A stretch of DNA of 64,000 bases from Ruminococcus flavefaciens. GTDB taxonomy: Bacteria > Bacillota > Clostridia > Oscillospirales > Ruminococcaceae. The stretch covers positions 1 through 64,000 of the forward strand of contig NZ_FRCT01000002.1 in assembly GCF_900143025.1 (NCBI RefSeq), read 5' to 3'. Made by a program: the position numbers and the translations under genes. Positions within the stretch are counted from its first letter, which is position 1. The number at the start of each line of letters is the position of its first letter. Of the stretch, positions 24,558 to 32,499 are shown piece by piece. The notes beneath the pieces are model-generated. The model had not been told where the DNA came from and made no database searches. It saw only the letters and a program-made list of their open reading frames with translations.

Positions 24558-25361
24558 TCAGCCTCCGTTTACAGTTATCTGACGCAGTGATGCCTTCCAG
24601 AACAGCTTGCTGACGATCATCATTGCTATGCACCAGATAAGCTGAGTTCCAAGAGTTGTAAGCACTGTTTCTGCGGTTGGAGCACCGTCCAGAAGGAGAG
24701 TGAGCGGTGCGTTGTATATTGACTGGAATGGCAGGAAGTTCACTATGGTTCTGAGTGTGTCGGGGAAGAATGCAAGGGGAATGGTAGCTCCCGAAAGCAG
24801 GAGAACTATGACCTGCTTCATGATGTTTATTCCCCATATGGACTCGGTGTAGAGACAGATCGTACCTACGATGAAGTCAATGCTGTAGTTGATAGAAATA
24901 GCCATGACAACGGAAAATATGAAGTACAGCAGATTTATCCCAAGGGGGATAGCTCCGTTGGTAACTATAGCCACGGCTATGAAGGTTGGCAGGAATGTCA
25001 GCAGGAACTTTGTAATGAACGAACCCGAAAACGACCAGAACAGATACTTCCGGTATTCCATAGGCTTTAAAAGGTCAAGAACTATCTTGCCCGACTGGAT
25101 GCTCCTACCTATTTCCCAGACAGCGTACATCTCCATAAAATTGAAGAGGGCAGTTGCCAGAACAAGGTAAATAAGAGTATCCGAAAATGTCATGCCGTTT
25201 ACTACGTCTGTGCCTGCAGATTCGTAAATAGCGTCCCACAGGAAGTATACCACTATGAGGTAAAGAAGATTTCCGATCACCATTACCACGAATGAAAGTC
25301 GGAACTGCAAGGCCTCTATAATGCCTGCACGGGTGAGGGAGAGGTACTTTTTCAGCTTCAT
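24558..25361 (-). CDS. ABC-2 family transporter permease (COG4587-like)
   Basis: A 267-residue membrane protein: YLSLTRAGIIEALQFRLSFV, an AYESAGTDVVNGMTFSDTLIY-like loop, and EIGRSIQSGKIVLDLLKPMEY, the conserved cytoplasmic coupling segment shared with the second permease (GDFIKYCFRP there). The two permeases probably form a heterodimer. Its start overlaps the ATPase stop by 4 nt. Confidence 0.88.
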   Translation of the reverse strand: MKLKKYLSLTRAGIIEALQFRLSFVVMVIGNLLYLIVVYFLWDAIYESAGTDVVNGMTFSDTLIYLVLATALFNFMEMYAVWEIGRSIQSGKIVLDLLKPMEYRKYLFWSFSGSFITKFLLTFLPTFIAVAIVTNGAIPLGINLLYFIFSVVMAISINYSIDFIVGTICLYTESIWGINIMKQVIVLLLSGATIPLAFFPDTLRTIVNFLPFQSIYNAPLTLLLDGAPTAETVLTTLGTQLIWCIAMMIVSKLFWKASLRQITVNGG

Positions 25362-26359
25362 TGTACTCCCTCCTCATATATCTTTTTGATGACCTCCTCG
25401 GTGGATATCTCTTCAAGCTGCATATCCTTTATATTATAGGAGTGCTGAAGCTTTCCGAGAACGTCTATAACTTTTGCCTTTTCTTCGTCAACGAGTACTG
25501 ATATCCACTCGTCATCAGCAGATACGGAGAATTCGGGAAGCTCCTTTTGTATGTGTTCAGCCTGTTCTTTAAGGTCGCCGTCTATGCGGAGCTTTAGTGT
25601 ACGGTATGAACCGAAGAAGCCTTTCAGGTGCTCGATATCGTTATCGTAGAGCATTTTACCCTTGTCGATGATAACTATTCTCTTGCAGAGGGCGTCAACA
25701 TCGCCCATATCGTGAGTTGTCAGGATAACGGTGGTGTTTTTCTCCTTGTTCAGAGCGTGGATAAGAGTACGTATCTTTGCTTTCATTGATACATCGAGAC
25801 CGATCGTAGGCTCATCAAGAAATACTATCTTCGGATCGTGGAGAAAAGCTGCAAGTATATCGCTGAGAGTACGCTGTCCAAGAGACATCTGACGGACAGG
25901 CTTGTGGAGCAGAGGCTCGATATCGACCAGCGAACGATATAGTTTGAGTATGCTTTCGTATTTTTCGTCGGGTATGCGGTAGATATCTTTCAGGAGCTTG
26001 AATGATTCCACAAGAGGGAGAGCCCACCATAGCTGAGAGCGCTGACCGAATACTACGCCTATTTCCTGAGCGTTTTTTGAGCGGTTATTATAAGGGACAT
26101 TACCGCCTACAAGTATTTCGCCCGAGGTAGGTTCGAGAACGCCTGTCATCATTTTGATAGTTGTGGACTTTCCCGCACCGTTTGGTCCGAGATAACCCAC
26201 TATCTCACCCTGCTCAATGGTCATTGAGATGTTGTCTACTGCTCGGACGGTCTTGTAATCCCTTGAAAACAGATCTTTAAGACTGCCTTTAAGTCCTTCG
26301 TGTCTGTTGAGCACCTTGAACTCTTTGCTTACGTTTTTGATTTCGATTATAGCTGACAT
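25358..26359 (-). CDS. ABC transporter ATPase (COG4586-like)
   Basis: A 333-residue ATPase: YLGPNGAGKSTTIKMMTG (Walker A), QMSLGQRTLSDILAAFL (signature), VFLDEPTIGLDVSMK (Walker B and D-loop) and TTHDMGD (switch His). The insertion FGQRSQLWWALPLVESF after the Q-loop is characteristic of the COG4586 group. Residues 240-333 form a C-terminal regulatory extension. It is the first gene of the ATPase-permease-permease operon. Confidence 0.94.
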   Translation of the reverse strand: MSAIIEIKNVSKEFKVLNRHEGLKGSLKDLFSRDYKTVRAVDNISMTIEQGEIVGYLGPNGAGKSTTIKMMTGVLEPTSGEILVGGNVPYNNRSKNAQEIGVVFGQRSQLWWALPLVESFKLLKDIYRIPDEKYESILKLYRSLVDIEPLLHKPVRQMSLGQRTLSDILAAFLHDPKIVFLDEPTIGLDVSMKAKIRTLIHALNKEKNTTVILTTHDMGDVDALCKRIVIIDKGKMLYDNDIEHLKGFFGSYRTLKLRIDGDLKEQAEHIQKELPEFSVSADDEWISVLVDEEKAKVIDVLGKLQHSYNIKDMQLEEISTEEVIKKIYEEGVQ

Positions 26360-26795
26360 AATATCCCTCTCTTTCTTGATTTCCTTGCTTTTTCTGTCAG
26401 AAAAAGTATTTTTTTAGTATATCACAATAGAAAATACAAGTCAAGATGAATTTTTTACTTTGTAAGTTTGCTTCTTATTCTATACATAATGTGGAGAACT
26501 ATGATAAAATAAGCAAAAGGAGTCAAGCAGAAATGTGTTCCTGATATCACATGAACCATTATTCTGTCAAAAGAGTCCATTTGAAACAACTGATCTGTTT
26601 ATCGGTGAAAGGTATAAAAAACCTTAAGTGGCAGCTGAGAAAATGCAGTTTGCAAATCTTTCTCAGCCCTCTTAAGGAAAATTGAGATTATCAAATTTTA
26701 ATGGGGCTTGACTATGACAATGCCCTCATGTTGACGCTATAAGGTCTTTTCACAGTCTGTCTTGGTGAGCTCTGTGAATATAGATAGTATGGTTA
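26360..26795. other. Intergenic stretch with a large hairpin
   Basis: No gene is evident. An imperfect hairpin at 26622-26677 has CCTTAAG/CTTAAGG at its base and GCTGAGAAA/TTTCTCAGC above it, with a 16-nt loop; it is not followed by a T run. The left part (26396-26480) probably holds the promoter of the leftward ABC operon. Confidence 0.5.
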
Positions 26796-27779
26796 CTATC
26801 CATTATTACCGTAAAGCAGCTTATACTGCCGTTCAAGACGTTCCTTAGCCTGTGAGCGCAGGCTGTCAGGACCGAGTATCTCAATAACAGGTCCGAAGCT
26901 GAGCAGCATTATGAGCACTTCTGTTTCGTCCTGTTCGTCGTACCAAAGTTCCACAGTATACTCGTTCTTTTCGAGATCTCGCACGGTATGCTTTTCAAAA
27001 GAAGCAAATTCAAGCATAAAGCGCTCAACACCATTTCGCTCGTTTGTCACTCTTATAACAGCAGGCTCTTTGCATTTGCGGCTTCTGAAATAGTCATCAA
27101 CGGAGACAGGTGTTCGGAATACTCGTCCTGTATCGGTTATGCTGCCTATACGTCCTATATTTATAAGACCGCTGCTGCGTATCATATCATTTCTTAGCAG
27201 ATAGCAGTATGCACGGAATTTGCCGTTCTTAGGCGAGAACTCGATTTTCAGCAGTACAAATCTGCCGCTTGCGTCCTTACCGCGTCCTGTTTTAAAGCGT
27301 ATATCAACTATCCTCCTGTTCTTTACAGCATCGAGAGCTGCACGGAAATTAGCAATGTATTTTTCATCGGAATAGTCATCATGGTCGGCAAATCTGTCCG
27401 TAAGTCTGAAATGCTCATGGCGGTACAGAGGCTTCACATCGGCAAGCTCGGTTTTTAGCTGCTCTATGGTCACATCGTCCATAAACAGCCTTATCCTCGG
27501 ATCAGAGAGCTTCGCTTTGAGCCACATCTTCTGAAGCTTTGTAAGCACCTTCACAGGTGCTTTTTTGGTTATTCGCCTGAGAGTATTATCCTTTTCCCGT
27601 CTGAAAAGTCCCCAGTCCTCATCGCTTGGTATAAGCTTCTGAGGCAGGAAAAGTATGGAATCACGAAAGCCTTCACTAAGCACAGTGTCGCGTACAGTCT
27701 TTTCATCGGTGACTTCTTTTTCGAGCAGCTTAGCCGCTATTCGGAAATATGTACCATATATCTCACTGAATATGTTCAT
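26796..27779 (-). CDS. WYL-domain regulator 1
   Basis: A 327-residue protein with a WYL-type C-terminal ligand/nucleotide-binding domain: GKFRAYCYLLRNDMIRSSGL and INIGRIGSIT in the WYL core and YTVELWYDEQDETEVLIMLL in the WCX extension. The N-terminus lacks an obvious winged helix, unlike its neighbour. The start is at 27779, where GGAGG stands 8 nt upstream; it overlaps the preceding WYL gene by 17 nt. The pair is divergent from rtcB-ro60, matching WYL regulators that control bacterial RNA-repair operons. Confidence 0.85.
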   Translation of the reverse strand: MNIFSEIYGTYFRIAAKLLEKEVTDEKTVRDTVLSEGFRDSILFLPQKLIPSDEDWGLFRREKDNTLRRITKKAPVKVLTKLQKMWLKAKLSDPRIRLFMDDVTIEQLKTELADVKPLYRHEHFRLTDRFADHDDYSDEKYIANFRAALDAVKNRRIVDIRFKTGRGKDASGRFVLLKIEFSPKNGKFRAYCYLLRNDMIRSSGLINIGRIGSITDTGRVFRTPVSVDDYFRSRKCKEPAVIRVTNERNGVERFMLEFASFEKHTVRDLEKNEYTVELWYDEQDETEVLIMLLSFGPVIEILGPDSLRSQAKERLERQYKLLYGNNG

Positions 27780-29025
27780 CTTCGCCACCTCCGTACATTC
27801 TGTACATTCTGGAAATATCCCTGTAAAAACGCACACGCACTTTCTGAGTGCCGCCGTCTATTGAAACTATTCGTCCGATAAAAGTCTTAGCCCAGTGCAT
27901 TATCTCATTTGGGTCGAACACATCGGCGGTTAGAGTATAAAGTCCGTCGCCTGCCTTTTCGAGCACAGCGCAGCGCTTTTCGCGTTCAAGACGCTCGATT
28001 ATAAAGGGCTCTCTTTTCTCATCAACAGTAAAGGTTATCTTTATTGCATCGACATTGCCTATTTCATGGCGATTACCGAAGGAAACTCCGAAACAGCGCT
28101 GTATATTCACATCATAGCGCTCTCTGAGCCTGTCGTAGTCAGTGCAGACAGTGTTTCTCTTTATCTGTTTTATCCTGTCAAGTCTGTATGTGGAGAATCT
28201 GCGCGTTTTCGGCACATATGCAGCAATATACCGCCTGCCTGTCTGAACGGAGACAAGTATCTGCATAGGTATTATTATCTCCTCCGCAGGTTCATCATCA
28301 GCTCTTACCGCAAATTTCCTGATTATGATACTGCTTTTATCATCAATAGCCGCCAGTATTTCGGGAACAAGTATATCTTCAAGGGCGTGTATCATATAAT
28401 TATGCTTTATATGGAAAAGCTCGTTCTTTATACCGACAGCTTTCATTATGCTGTTGCCGATAACGCCGAAATCAGGAGCTTCCGAAAAGAACTTCAATGC
28501 GTCAGCAAGTCCCTTGTATTTCTCTATGTATTCATCTGTGCAGGCAGCTGAAAGCGAATAATACATAGTTTTGCCCTGCTTTTCTGCAACGATTATCCCT
28601 TCTTCGGTATATTCTTTTAGCTTGTTGCGGACTGTCTGGTCGTCAAAAAGCTGCTCATACTCATTGTTGAGAGTATCGGTAAGCTCCCTGAGAGTGCGGC
28701 TTTTTCCGTCACATAGAATGTCTATAAGAAAAAAATGAAGCTTTATATCGTTATCGGTAAAGCTCTTGGAGTAATATGCGTTATATAGCGGATTTTCAGA
28801 GATATGACAGCTGTCTACGGATATGGAAACACTTCTGCCGTGAACAGAGTCGTCATAGCGCATATAATCCTGCATCCAGCTCTCTACGCGGCGTTTTTCG
28901 TCATCGTAGGTGCGGACGCTCTTTTTGTCGAAATCACTTCTGACCTTACAGCCGTAAACGAAGAAATCACGAACATATTCTCTTGTTTTACTGAAATTCT
29001 TTATAAGCTCCGAAAATCCAGCCAT
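27763..29025 (-). CDS. WYL-domain regulator 2 with winged helix
   Basis: A 420-residue protein. Residues 95-165 form a winged helix (FFLIDILCDGKSRTLRELTD, QTVRNKLKEYTEEGIIVAEK); the WYL core lies near residues 250-300 (MQILVSVQTGRRYIAAYVP, FSTYRLDRIKQIKR) and a WCX extension ends the protein. It is transcribed first, then overlaps WYL regulator 1, so the two may act as a heteromer. The 140-nt intergenic region to rtcB is the likely operator. Confidence 0.85.
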   Translation of the reverse strand: MAGFSELIKNFSKTREYVRDFFVYGCKVRSDFDKKSVRTYDDEKRRVESWMQDYMRYDDSVHGRSVSISVDSCHISENPLYNAYYSKSFTDNDIKLHFFLIDILCDGKSRTLRELTDTLNNEYEQLFDDQTVRNKLKEYTEEGIIVAEKQGKTMYYSLSAACTDEYIEKYKGLADALKFFSEAPDFGVIGNSIMKAVGIKNELFHIKHNYMIHALEDILVPEILAAIDDKSSIIIRKFAVRADDEPAEEIIIPMQILVSVQTGRRYIAAYVPKTRRFSTYRLDRIKQIKRNTVCTDYDRLRERYDVNIQRCFGVSFGNRHEIGNVDAIKITFTVDEKREPFIIERLEREKRCAVLEKAGDGLYTLTADVFDPNEIMHWAKTFIGRIVSIDGGTQKVRVRFYRDISRMYRMYGGGEDEHIQ

Positions 29026-29135
29026 TACAGCTACACTCCTTTCTTTATTAATATATTATCAGAAAAATCTGTTATTTTCAAGTGACATATGAGTGTTCGC
29101 AGATTTTTTTATATGATTATTTCCATTTCATGTGA

Positions 29136-29141
29136 TATACT
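29136..29141 (+). promoter_or_regulatory. Likely -10 box of rtcB
   Basis: TATACT lies 30 nt before the rtcB start without a good -35, the pattern of an activator-dependent promoter. The divergent WYL genes are the obvious candidates for the activator. Confidence 0.45.
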
Positions 29142-29165
29142 AAAGTCAAGCTAAAGGAAAGAGAA

Positions 29166-30410
29166 GTGAAAGAAATGTTCGTACATTATGAAAAGAATCA
29201 GAATATGCTCCCCATAAAGATATGGCAGACAGATATGGAAGCTGTCGGCACAAAATGTATCGAACAGGCGGAGCACCTTGCGAAGCTTCCCTTCGCATAC
29301 AAGTGGATAGCACTTATGCCCGACACTCATGCAGGCAAGGGTATGCCAATAGGCGGAGTCATTGCCTGTGAGGACGTTGTTATCCCGAATGCGGTAGGAG
29401 TCGATATAGGCTGCGGTATGGCGTATGTTCAGACCGATATCCCTGTATCGCTTCTCCGTGAGACAATAACAGGCAGCGGCAACCTTGTACAGACTATCTG
29501 CGGCGATATTCTGAGAAATATCCCGACAGGCTTTGCACATTACAAGACAATGCAGGCTTCTAAGGTGCTTGACCGCGCAAAGGCTGAAATGGGCCGCTAC
29601 GAAGCCGATAATGAGCTTATCCCTCAGATAGAGGAGGGATACTATCAGGCTGGTACACTTGGAGGAGGCAATCATTTTATAGAAATACAGCAGGACGACG
29701 ACGGAATGTGCGGTATAATGCTCCATTCGGGCAGCCGTCATTTCGGAAATATCGTCGGACAGTACTTCAATAAGATAGCACATGAACTGAACGACAGATG
29801 GTTCTCACAGGTACCCAATGAATGGAATTTACCGTTCCTGCCTGTTGATACCGATGAGGGACAGCGTTACCTTGCATGGATGCAGTTATGTATGGACTTT
29901 GCCTACGAAAACCGTGCAATAATGCTCGGTAAGGTGAAGGATATCTTCACAAAGCATATCGAGAAGCACACAGGCATTGTACCTGTTTTCTCTGACGAGA
30001 TAAACTGTCATCACAACTATGCGGCTCTTGAGAATCACTTCGGTAAGAATGTATGGGTACACCGTAAGGGTGCTATCCGTGCAGGTGAAGGCGAAATGGG
30101 CATTATCCCGGGAGCTATGGGTTCATACAGCTATATAGTTCGCGGCAAGGGCAATCCCGACAGCTTCATGTCCTCATCTCACGGAGCAGGCAGAGCTTAC
30201 TCAAGAACAGCAGCAAAGGACACTTTCTCTGTAGAGTCAGTAATGGTGGACTTAAAGGAGAAGAAAGTAGTTCTTGCTAAGAATAATAAGGGCGATGTTG
30301 CTGAAGAAGCACGTTTCGCCTACAAGGATATCAACGACGTAATGGCTAATCAGCAGGATCTTACTGAACCTGTAAAGAAGTTATTTACCGTCGGAGTAGT
30401 AAAAGGCTGA
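29166..30410 (+). CDS. rtcB: RtcB-type 3'-phosphate RNA ligase
   Basis: A 414-residue ligase that joins 2',3'-cyclic-phosphate or 3'-phosphate RNA ends to 5'-OH ends using GTP and Mn2+. Visible motifs: LMPDTHAGKGMPIGGV, NAVGVDIGCGMAYV (Asp and Cys metal ligands), LGGGNHFIEIQ, IMLHSGSRHFGN, HRKGAIRAGEGEMGIIPGAM and SSHGAGRAYSR, the last with the guanylylated His. Length fits the short RtcB subgroup. The start is GTG at 29166, 6 nt after AAGGAA; the ATG at 29175 is the alternative. It is divergent from two WYL regulators and followed by Y-RNA-like structures and ro60, an RNA-repair context. Confidence 0.95.
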   Translation: MKEMFVHYEKNQNMLPIKIWQTDMEAVGTKCIEQAEHLAKLPFAYKWIALMPDTHAGKGMPIGGVIACEDVVIPNAVGVDIGCGMAYVQTDIPVSLLRETITGSGNLVQTICGDILRNIPTGFAHYKTMQASKVLDRAKAEMGRYEADNELIPQIEEGYYQAGTLGGGNHFIEIQQDDDGMCGIMLHSGSRHFGNIVGQYFNKIAHELNDRWFSQVPNEWNLPFLPVDTDEGQRYLAWMQLCMDFAYENRAIMLGKVKDIFTKHIEKHTGIVPVFSDEINCHHNYAALENHFGKNVWVHRKGAIRAGEGEMGIIPGAMGSYSYIVRGKGNPDSFMSSSHGAGRAYSRTAAKDTFSVESVMVDLKEKKVVLAKNNKGDVAEEARFAYKDINDVMANQQDLTEPVKKLFTVGVVKG

Positions 30411-30414
30411 TTTT

Positions 30415-30532
30415 TCGCCGCTTCCAGCAATTATGGCAGTTCGTTCCAGAACGGGTTCAACTCCCAAAGCGACGAGTTTTAAGACACTGACAGCAGATGT
30501 TTAATGAAAATGGATTATTCATACAGTGTCTT
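30415..30532 (+). ncRNA. Candidate Y RNA 1 with tRNA-like module
   Basis: 30415-30423 TCGCCGCTT pairs with AAGCGACGA at 30467-30475 (8 of 9) as an acceptor-like stem. Inside are CCA/TGG (a small D-arm-like hairpin), GTTC-GTTCCA-GAAC and a T-arm-like GGG-TTCAACT-CCC. It is followed by a perfect 9-bp stem AAGACACTG (30481-30489)/CAGTGTCTT (30524-30532) that could be the Ro60-binding helix. Bacterial Y RNAs are encoded beside ro60 and at least one per species mimics tRNA. Folding was done by eye; the 5' and 3' ends are approximate. Confidence 0.55.
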
Positions 30533-30641
30533 GGCAGCGTGACGCTGCACCCTTCCACGTTGGCGCTTGTTTCACGCGCTCAACCTTATCAGAAATGATG
30601 ATTTCACATCGCTTACAGCACATTTATAAATAAATTATTTT

Positions 30642-30799
30642 CGGCTCTGACAGCATTATTTAGGGACGCAGGAAGCTGCCCTACAGGGTAAGCACTGTGC
30701 AAAAAATGAGCCGCGAATAAGTCAGCAACAGCATATAAAATTGGTGAATACAGGTTCAAATCCTGTCCTGCGGAAACGTATGGTACAAGATGCTGACTT
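30642..30799 (+). ncRNA. Candidate Y RNA 2 with a near-perfect T-arm
   Basis: 30750-30766 is a standard tRNA T-arm, ACAGG-TTCAAAT-CCTGT, followed directly by CCTGCG (30767-30772), which can pair with CGCAGG at 30667-30672 as an acceptor stem. Alternative nested pairing is AAGTCAGCA (30719-30727)/TGCTGACTT (30791-30799), a perfect 9-bp helix enclosing the T-arm, plus CGGCTC/GAGCCG (30642-30713). The two folds exclude each other. It is not a canonical tRNA: the D and anticodon arms do not form. Confidence 0.55.
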
Positions 30800-30890
30800 G
30801 AAAGCTCCGACAATAAAGTTGTGCCGTAAGCGATGTACACAGTACGCTACAAAGAGAAATAAGCGAGTTTACGAGCGCCATCGTTGATGT

Positions 30891-30909
30891 CACCGGCGTC
30901 ACGCCGGTG
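30891..30909 (+). promoter_or_regulatory. Hairpin abutting the ro60 ribosome binding site
   Basis: CACCGGCG-TCA-CGCCGGTG is immediately followed by AAAGGAG. It could be the 3' end of a Y RNA or a processing/translation-control element. Confidence 0.6.
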
Positions 30910-30923
30910 AAAGGAGAATTACT

Positions 30924-32393
30924 ATGCTTAACTTTTTAAAGAAGGAATCCAACCTGACATATACCGAGAACGGCGGTACTGCTTACCGTTCAACAACTTC
31001 CTTCTGCCTTGATATGTTTTTCAAGGCAGGAGCAATGAGAAATTCCACAGCAGAGGAGATAGCAGACGTGGTAACACGCGCTTACGCCGAGGATCCCGAC
31101 AAGACTATGAAGATAGTCTTCTTTGCCCGTGATGCAAGAGGCGGTCTGGGTGAAAGACGTTTCTTCCGCTGCGCTGTTTCCGCACTGATAAAGACAGCTC
31201 CAAAGGCTATAGAGAAGAATATCCCTATGTTTGCTGAGTACGGCAGATATGACGACCTTTGCGTACTGCTGGGCACTCCTCTGGAGAAGGCAGCTGCAAA
31301 GGAAATAAAGGCGCAGCTGGACAAGGATATCGCAGCTATGAAGAGAAACGGTCAGGCTTCTCTGCTGGCTAAGTGGCTGCCCTCTGTAAACGCTTCCTCT
31401 AAGGATACACGTAACAAGGGCAGACGTATGGCAGCTTTGCTGGGTATGAGCGAGCCTGCATACAGAAGATCTCTGTCATCTTTGAGAGCGTACACAGATA
31501 TCCTCGAAAACCGTCTCCGTGAGCGTGACTACACATTCGATTATGAGGTGCAGCCTTCCTGCGCTATGTTCAAGTATCGCCGCGCTTTCATCAGAAATGA
31601 TAATGAGCGTTATGTAGGTTACCTGAACAGCGTAAACCGCGGCGAAACAAAGCTGAACGCCGACAGACTGTTCCCCTACGACATAGTAAGAGCAGCACTT
31701 ACAGGCAATATCTCTGAAACTGAGAGAAAGTCTCTGGACGCTGCATGGAAGTCCCGGCCCGATCTTACAGCTTCAAGACGCGAGAACGCCATAGCTGTCA
31801 TTGACGGTTCGGGTTCCATGACCTGCGGCAGAGGTATACGTCCCATAGATGCGGCACTGTCGCTGGGCATATACTTCGCAGAGCACAACACAGGTGCTTT
31901 TGCCAACCACTTTATCACGTTCTCCGAGTCTCCCCGAATAGTGGAGATAAAGGGCAGGGATATCGTGGAGAAGGTTCGCTACTGCAACACCTTCAACGAA
32001 ATAGCAAACACCAACCTTGAGGCGGTATTCCTGCTGATACTCAAGACCGCAAAGAAGTATAAGGTATCGAAGGAGGAAATGCCTTCCAAGATATACATAA
32101 TCTCCGATATGCAGTTCGACTACTGTATTGTCGGCGGCAACGACGAGTCTATGTTCCGTGAGATGAGAAAGCTGTTCAGAGCCAACGGCTATGAGCTGCC
32201 TGATATCGTTTTCTGGAACGTCAACAGCAGATGTGACGCGATGCCTGTTACACGCTCCGAAACAGGAGCTGCGCTGGTATCCGGCTACACACCAACAATA
32301 TTCGATATGGTCATAGGCGGAGAAGTCTCCCCTGAGGCTGTAATGGATAAGATACTGGCTTCAAAGAGGTATGCACTTATAACGGCTGCATAA
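30924..32393 (+). CDS. Ro60/TROVE-domain RNA-binding protein
   Basis: A 489-residue ortholog of the Ro autoantigen (Rsr in Deinococcus). Residues 10-290 are the TROVE HEAT-repeat ring (MFFKAGAMRNSTAEEIADVV, ARDARGGLGERRFFRCA, LLAKWLPSVNASSKDTRNKG) and residues 290-489 a von Willebrand A domain with an intact MIDAS (AIAVIDGSGSMTCG; SDMQFD). Ro60 binds Y RNAs and structured or misfolded RNAs and can tether PNPase. GGAG is 8 nt upstream. It lies in the rtcB operon or just after its ncRNA spacer and ends in a strong terminator. Confidence 0.95.
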   Translation: MLNFLKKESNLTYTENGGTAYRSTTSFCLDMFFKAGAMRNSTAEEIADVVTRAYAEDPDKTMKIVFFARDARGGLGERRFFRCAVSALIKTAPKAIEKNIPMFAEYGRYDDLCVLLGTPLEKAAAKEIKAQLDKDIAAMKRNGQASLLAKWLPSVNASSKDTRNKGRRMAALLGMSEPAYRRSLSSLRAYTDILENRLRERDYTFDYEVQPSCAMFKYRRAFIRNDNERYVGYLNSVNRGETKLNADRLFPYDIVRAALTGNISETERKSLDAAWKSRPDLTASRRENAIAVIDGSGSMTCGRGIRPIDAALSLGIYFAEHNTGAFANHFITFSESPRIVEIKGRDIVEKVRYCNTFNEIANTNLEAVFLLILKTAKKYKVSKEEMPSKIYIISDMQFDYCIVGGNDESMFREMRKLFRANGYELPDIVFWNVNSRCDAMPVTRSETGAALVSGYTPTIFDMVIGGEVSPEAVMDKILASKRYALITAA

Positions 32394-32433
32394 GACTAAT
32401 ATTTTTCCCACCTGAAAGGGTAGGGATTACAAT

Positions 32434-32484
32434 AAAACAGACTTGCACGAGGAGGATTTTCCGGTTAGTGCGAGTCTGTTTTTT
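32434..32484. terminator. Bidirectional terminator of ro60 and the GGDEF gene
   Basis: AAAACAGACTTGCAC pairs with GTGCGAGTCTGTTTT, followed by a T run. Confidence 0.88.
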
Positions 32485-32499
32485 TATGATATGAATGTG

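Noticed and set aside
26622..26677. Terminator of the ABC or WYL operons
   Set aside because: The hairpin is strong but has no T run on either side and is too far from both stop codons.
30642..30799. A genuine tRNA gene
   Set aside because: The T-arm is canonical, but no D-arm or anticodon arm forms at the right distances and there is no encoded CCA end.
30613..30840. Leftward 75-codon open frame in the rtcB-ro60 spacer
   Set aside because: It has no ribosome binding site, and the plus strand shows tRNA-like helices and a T-arm, so the open frame is incidental.
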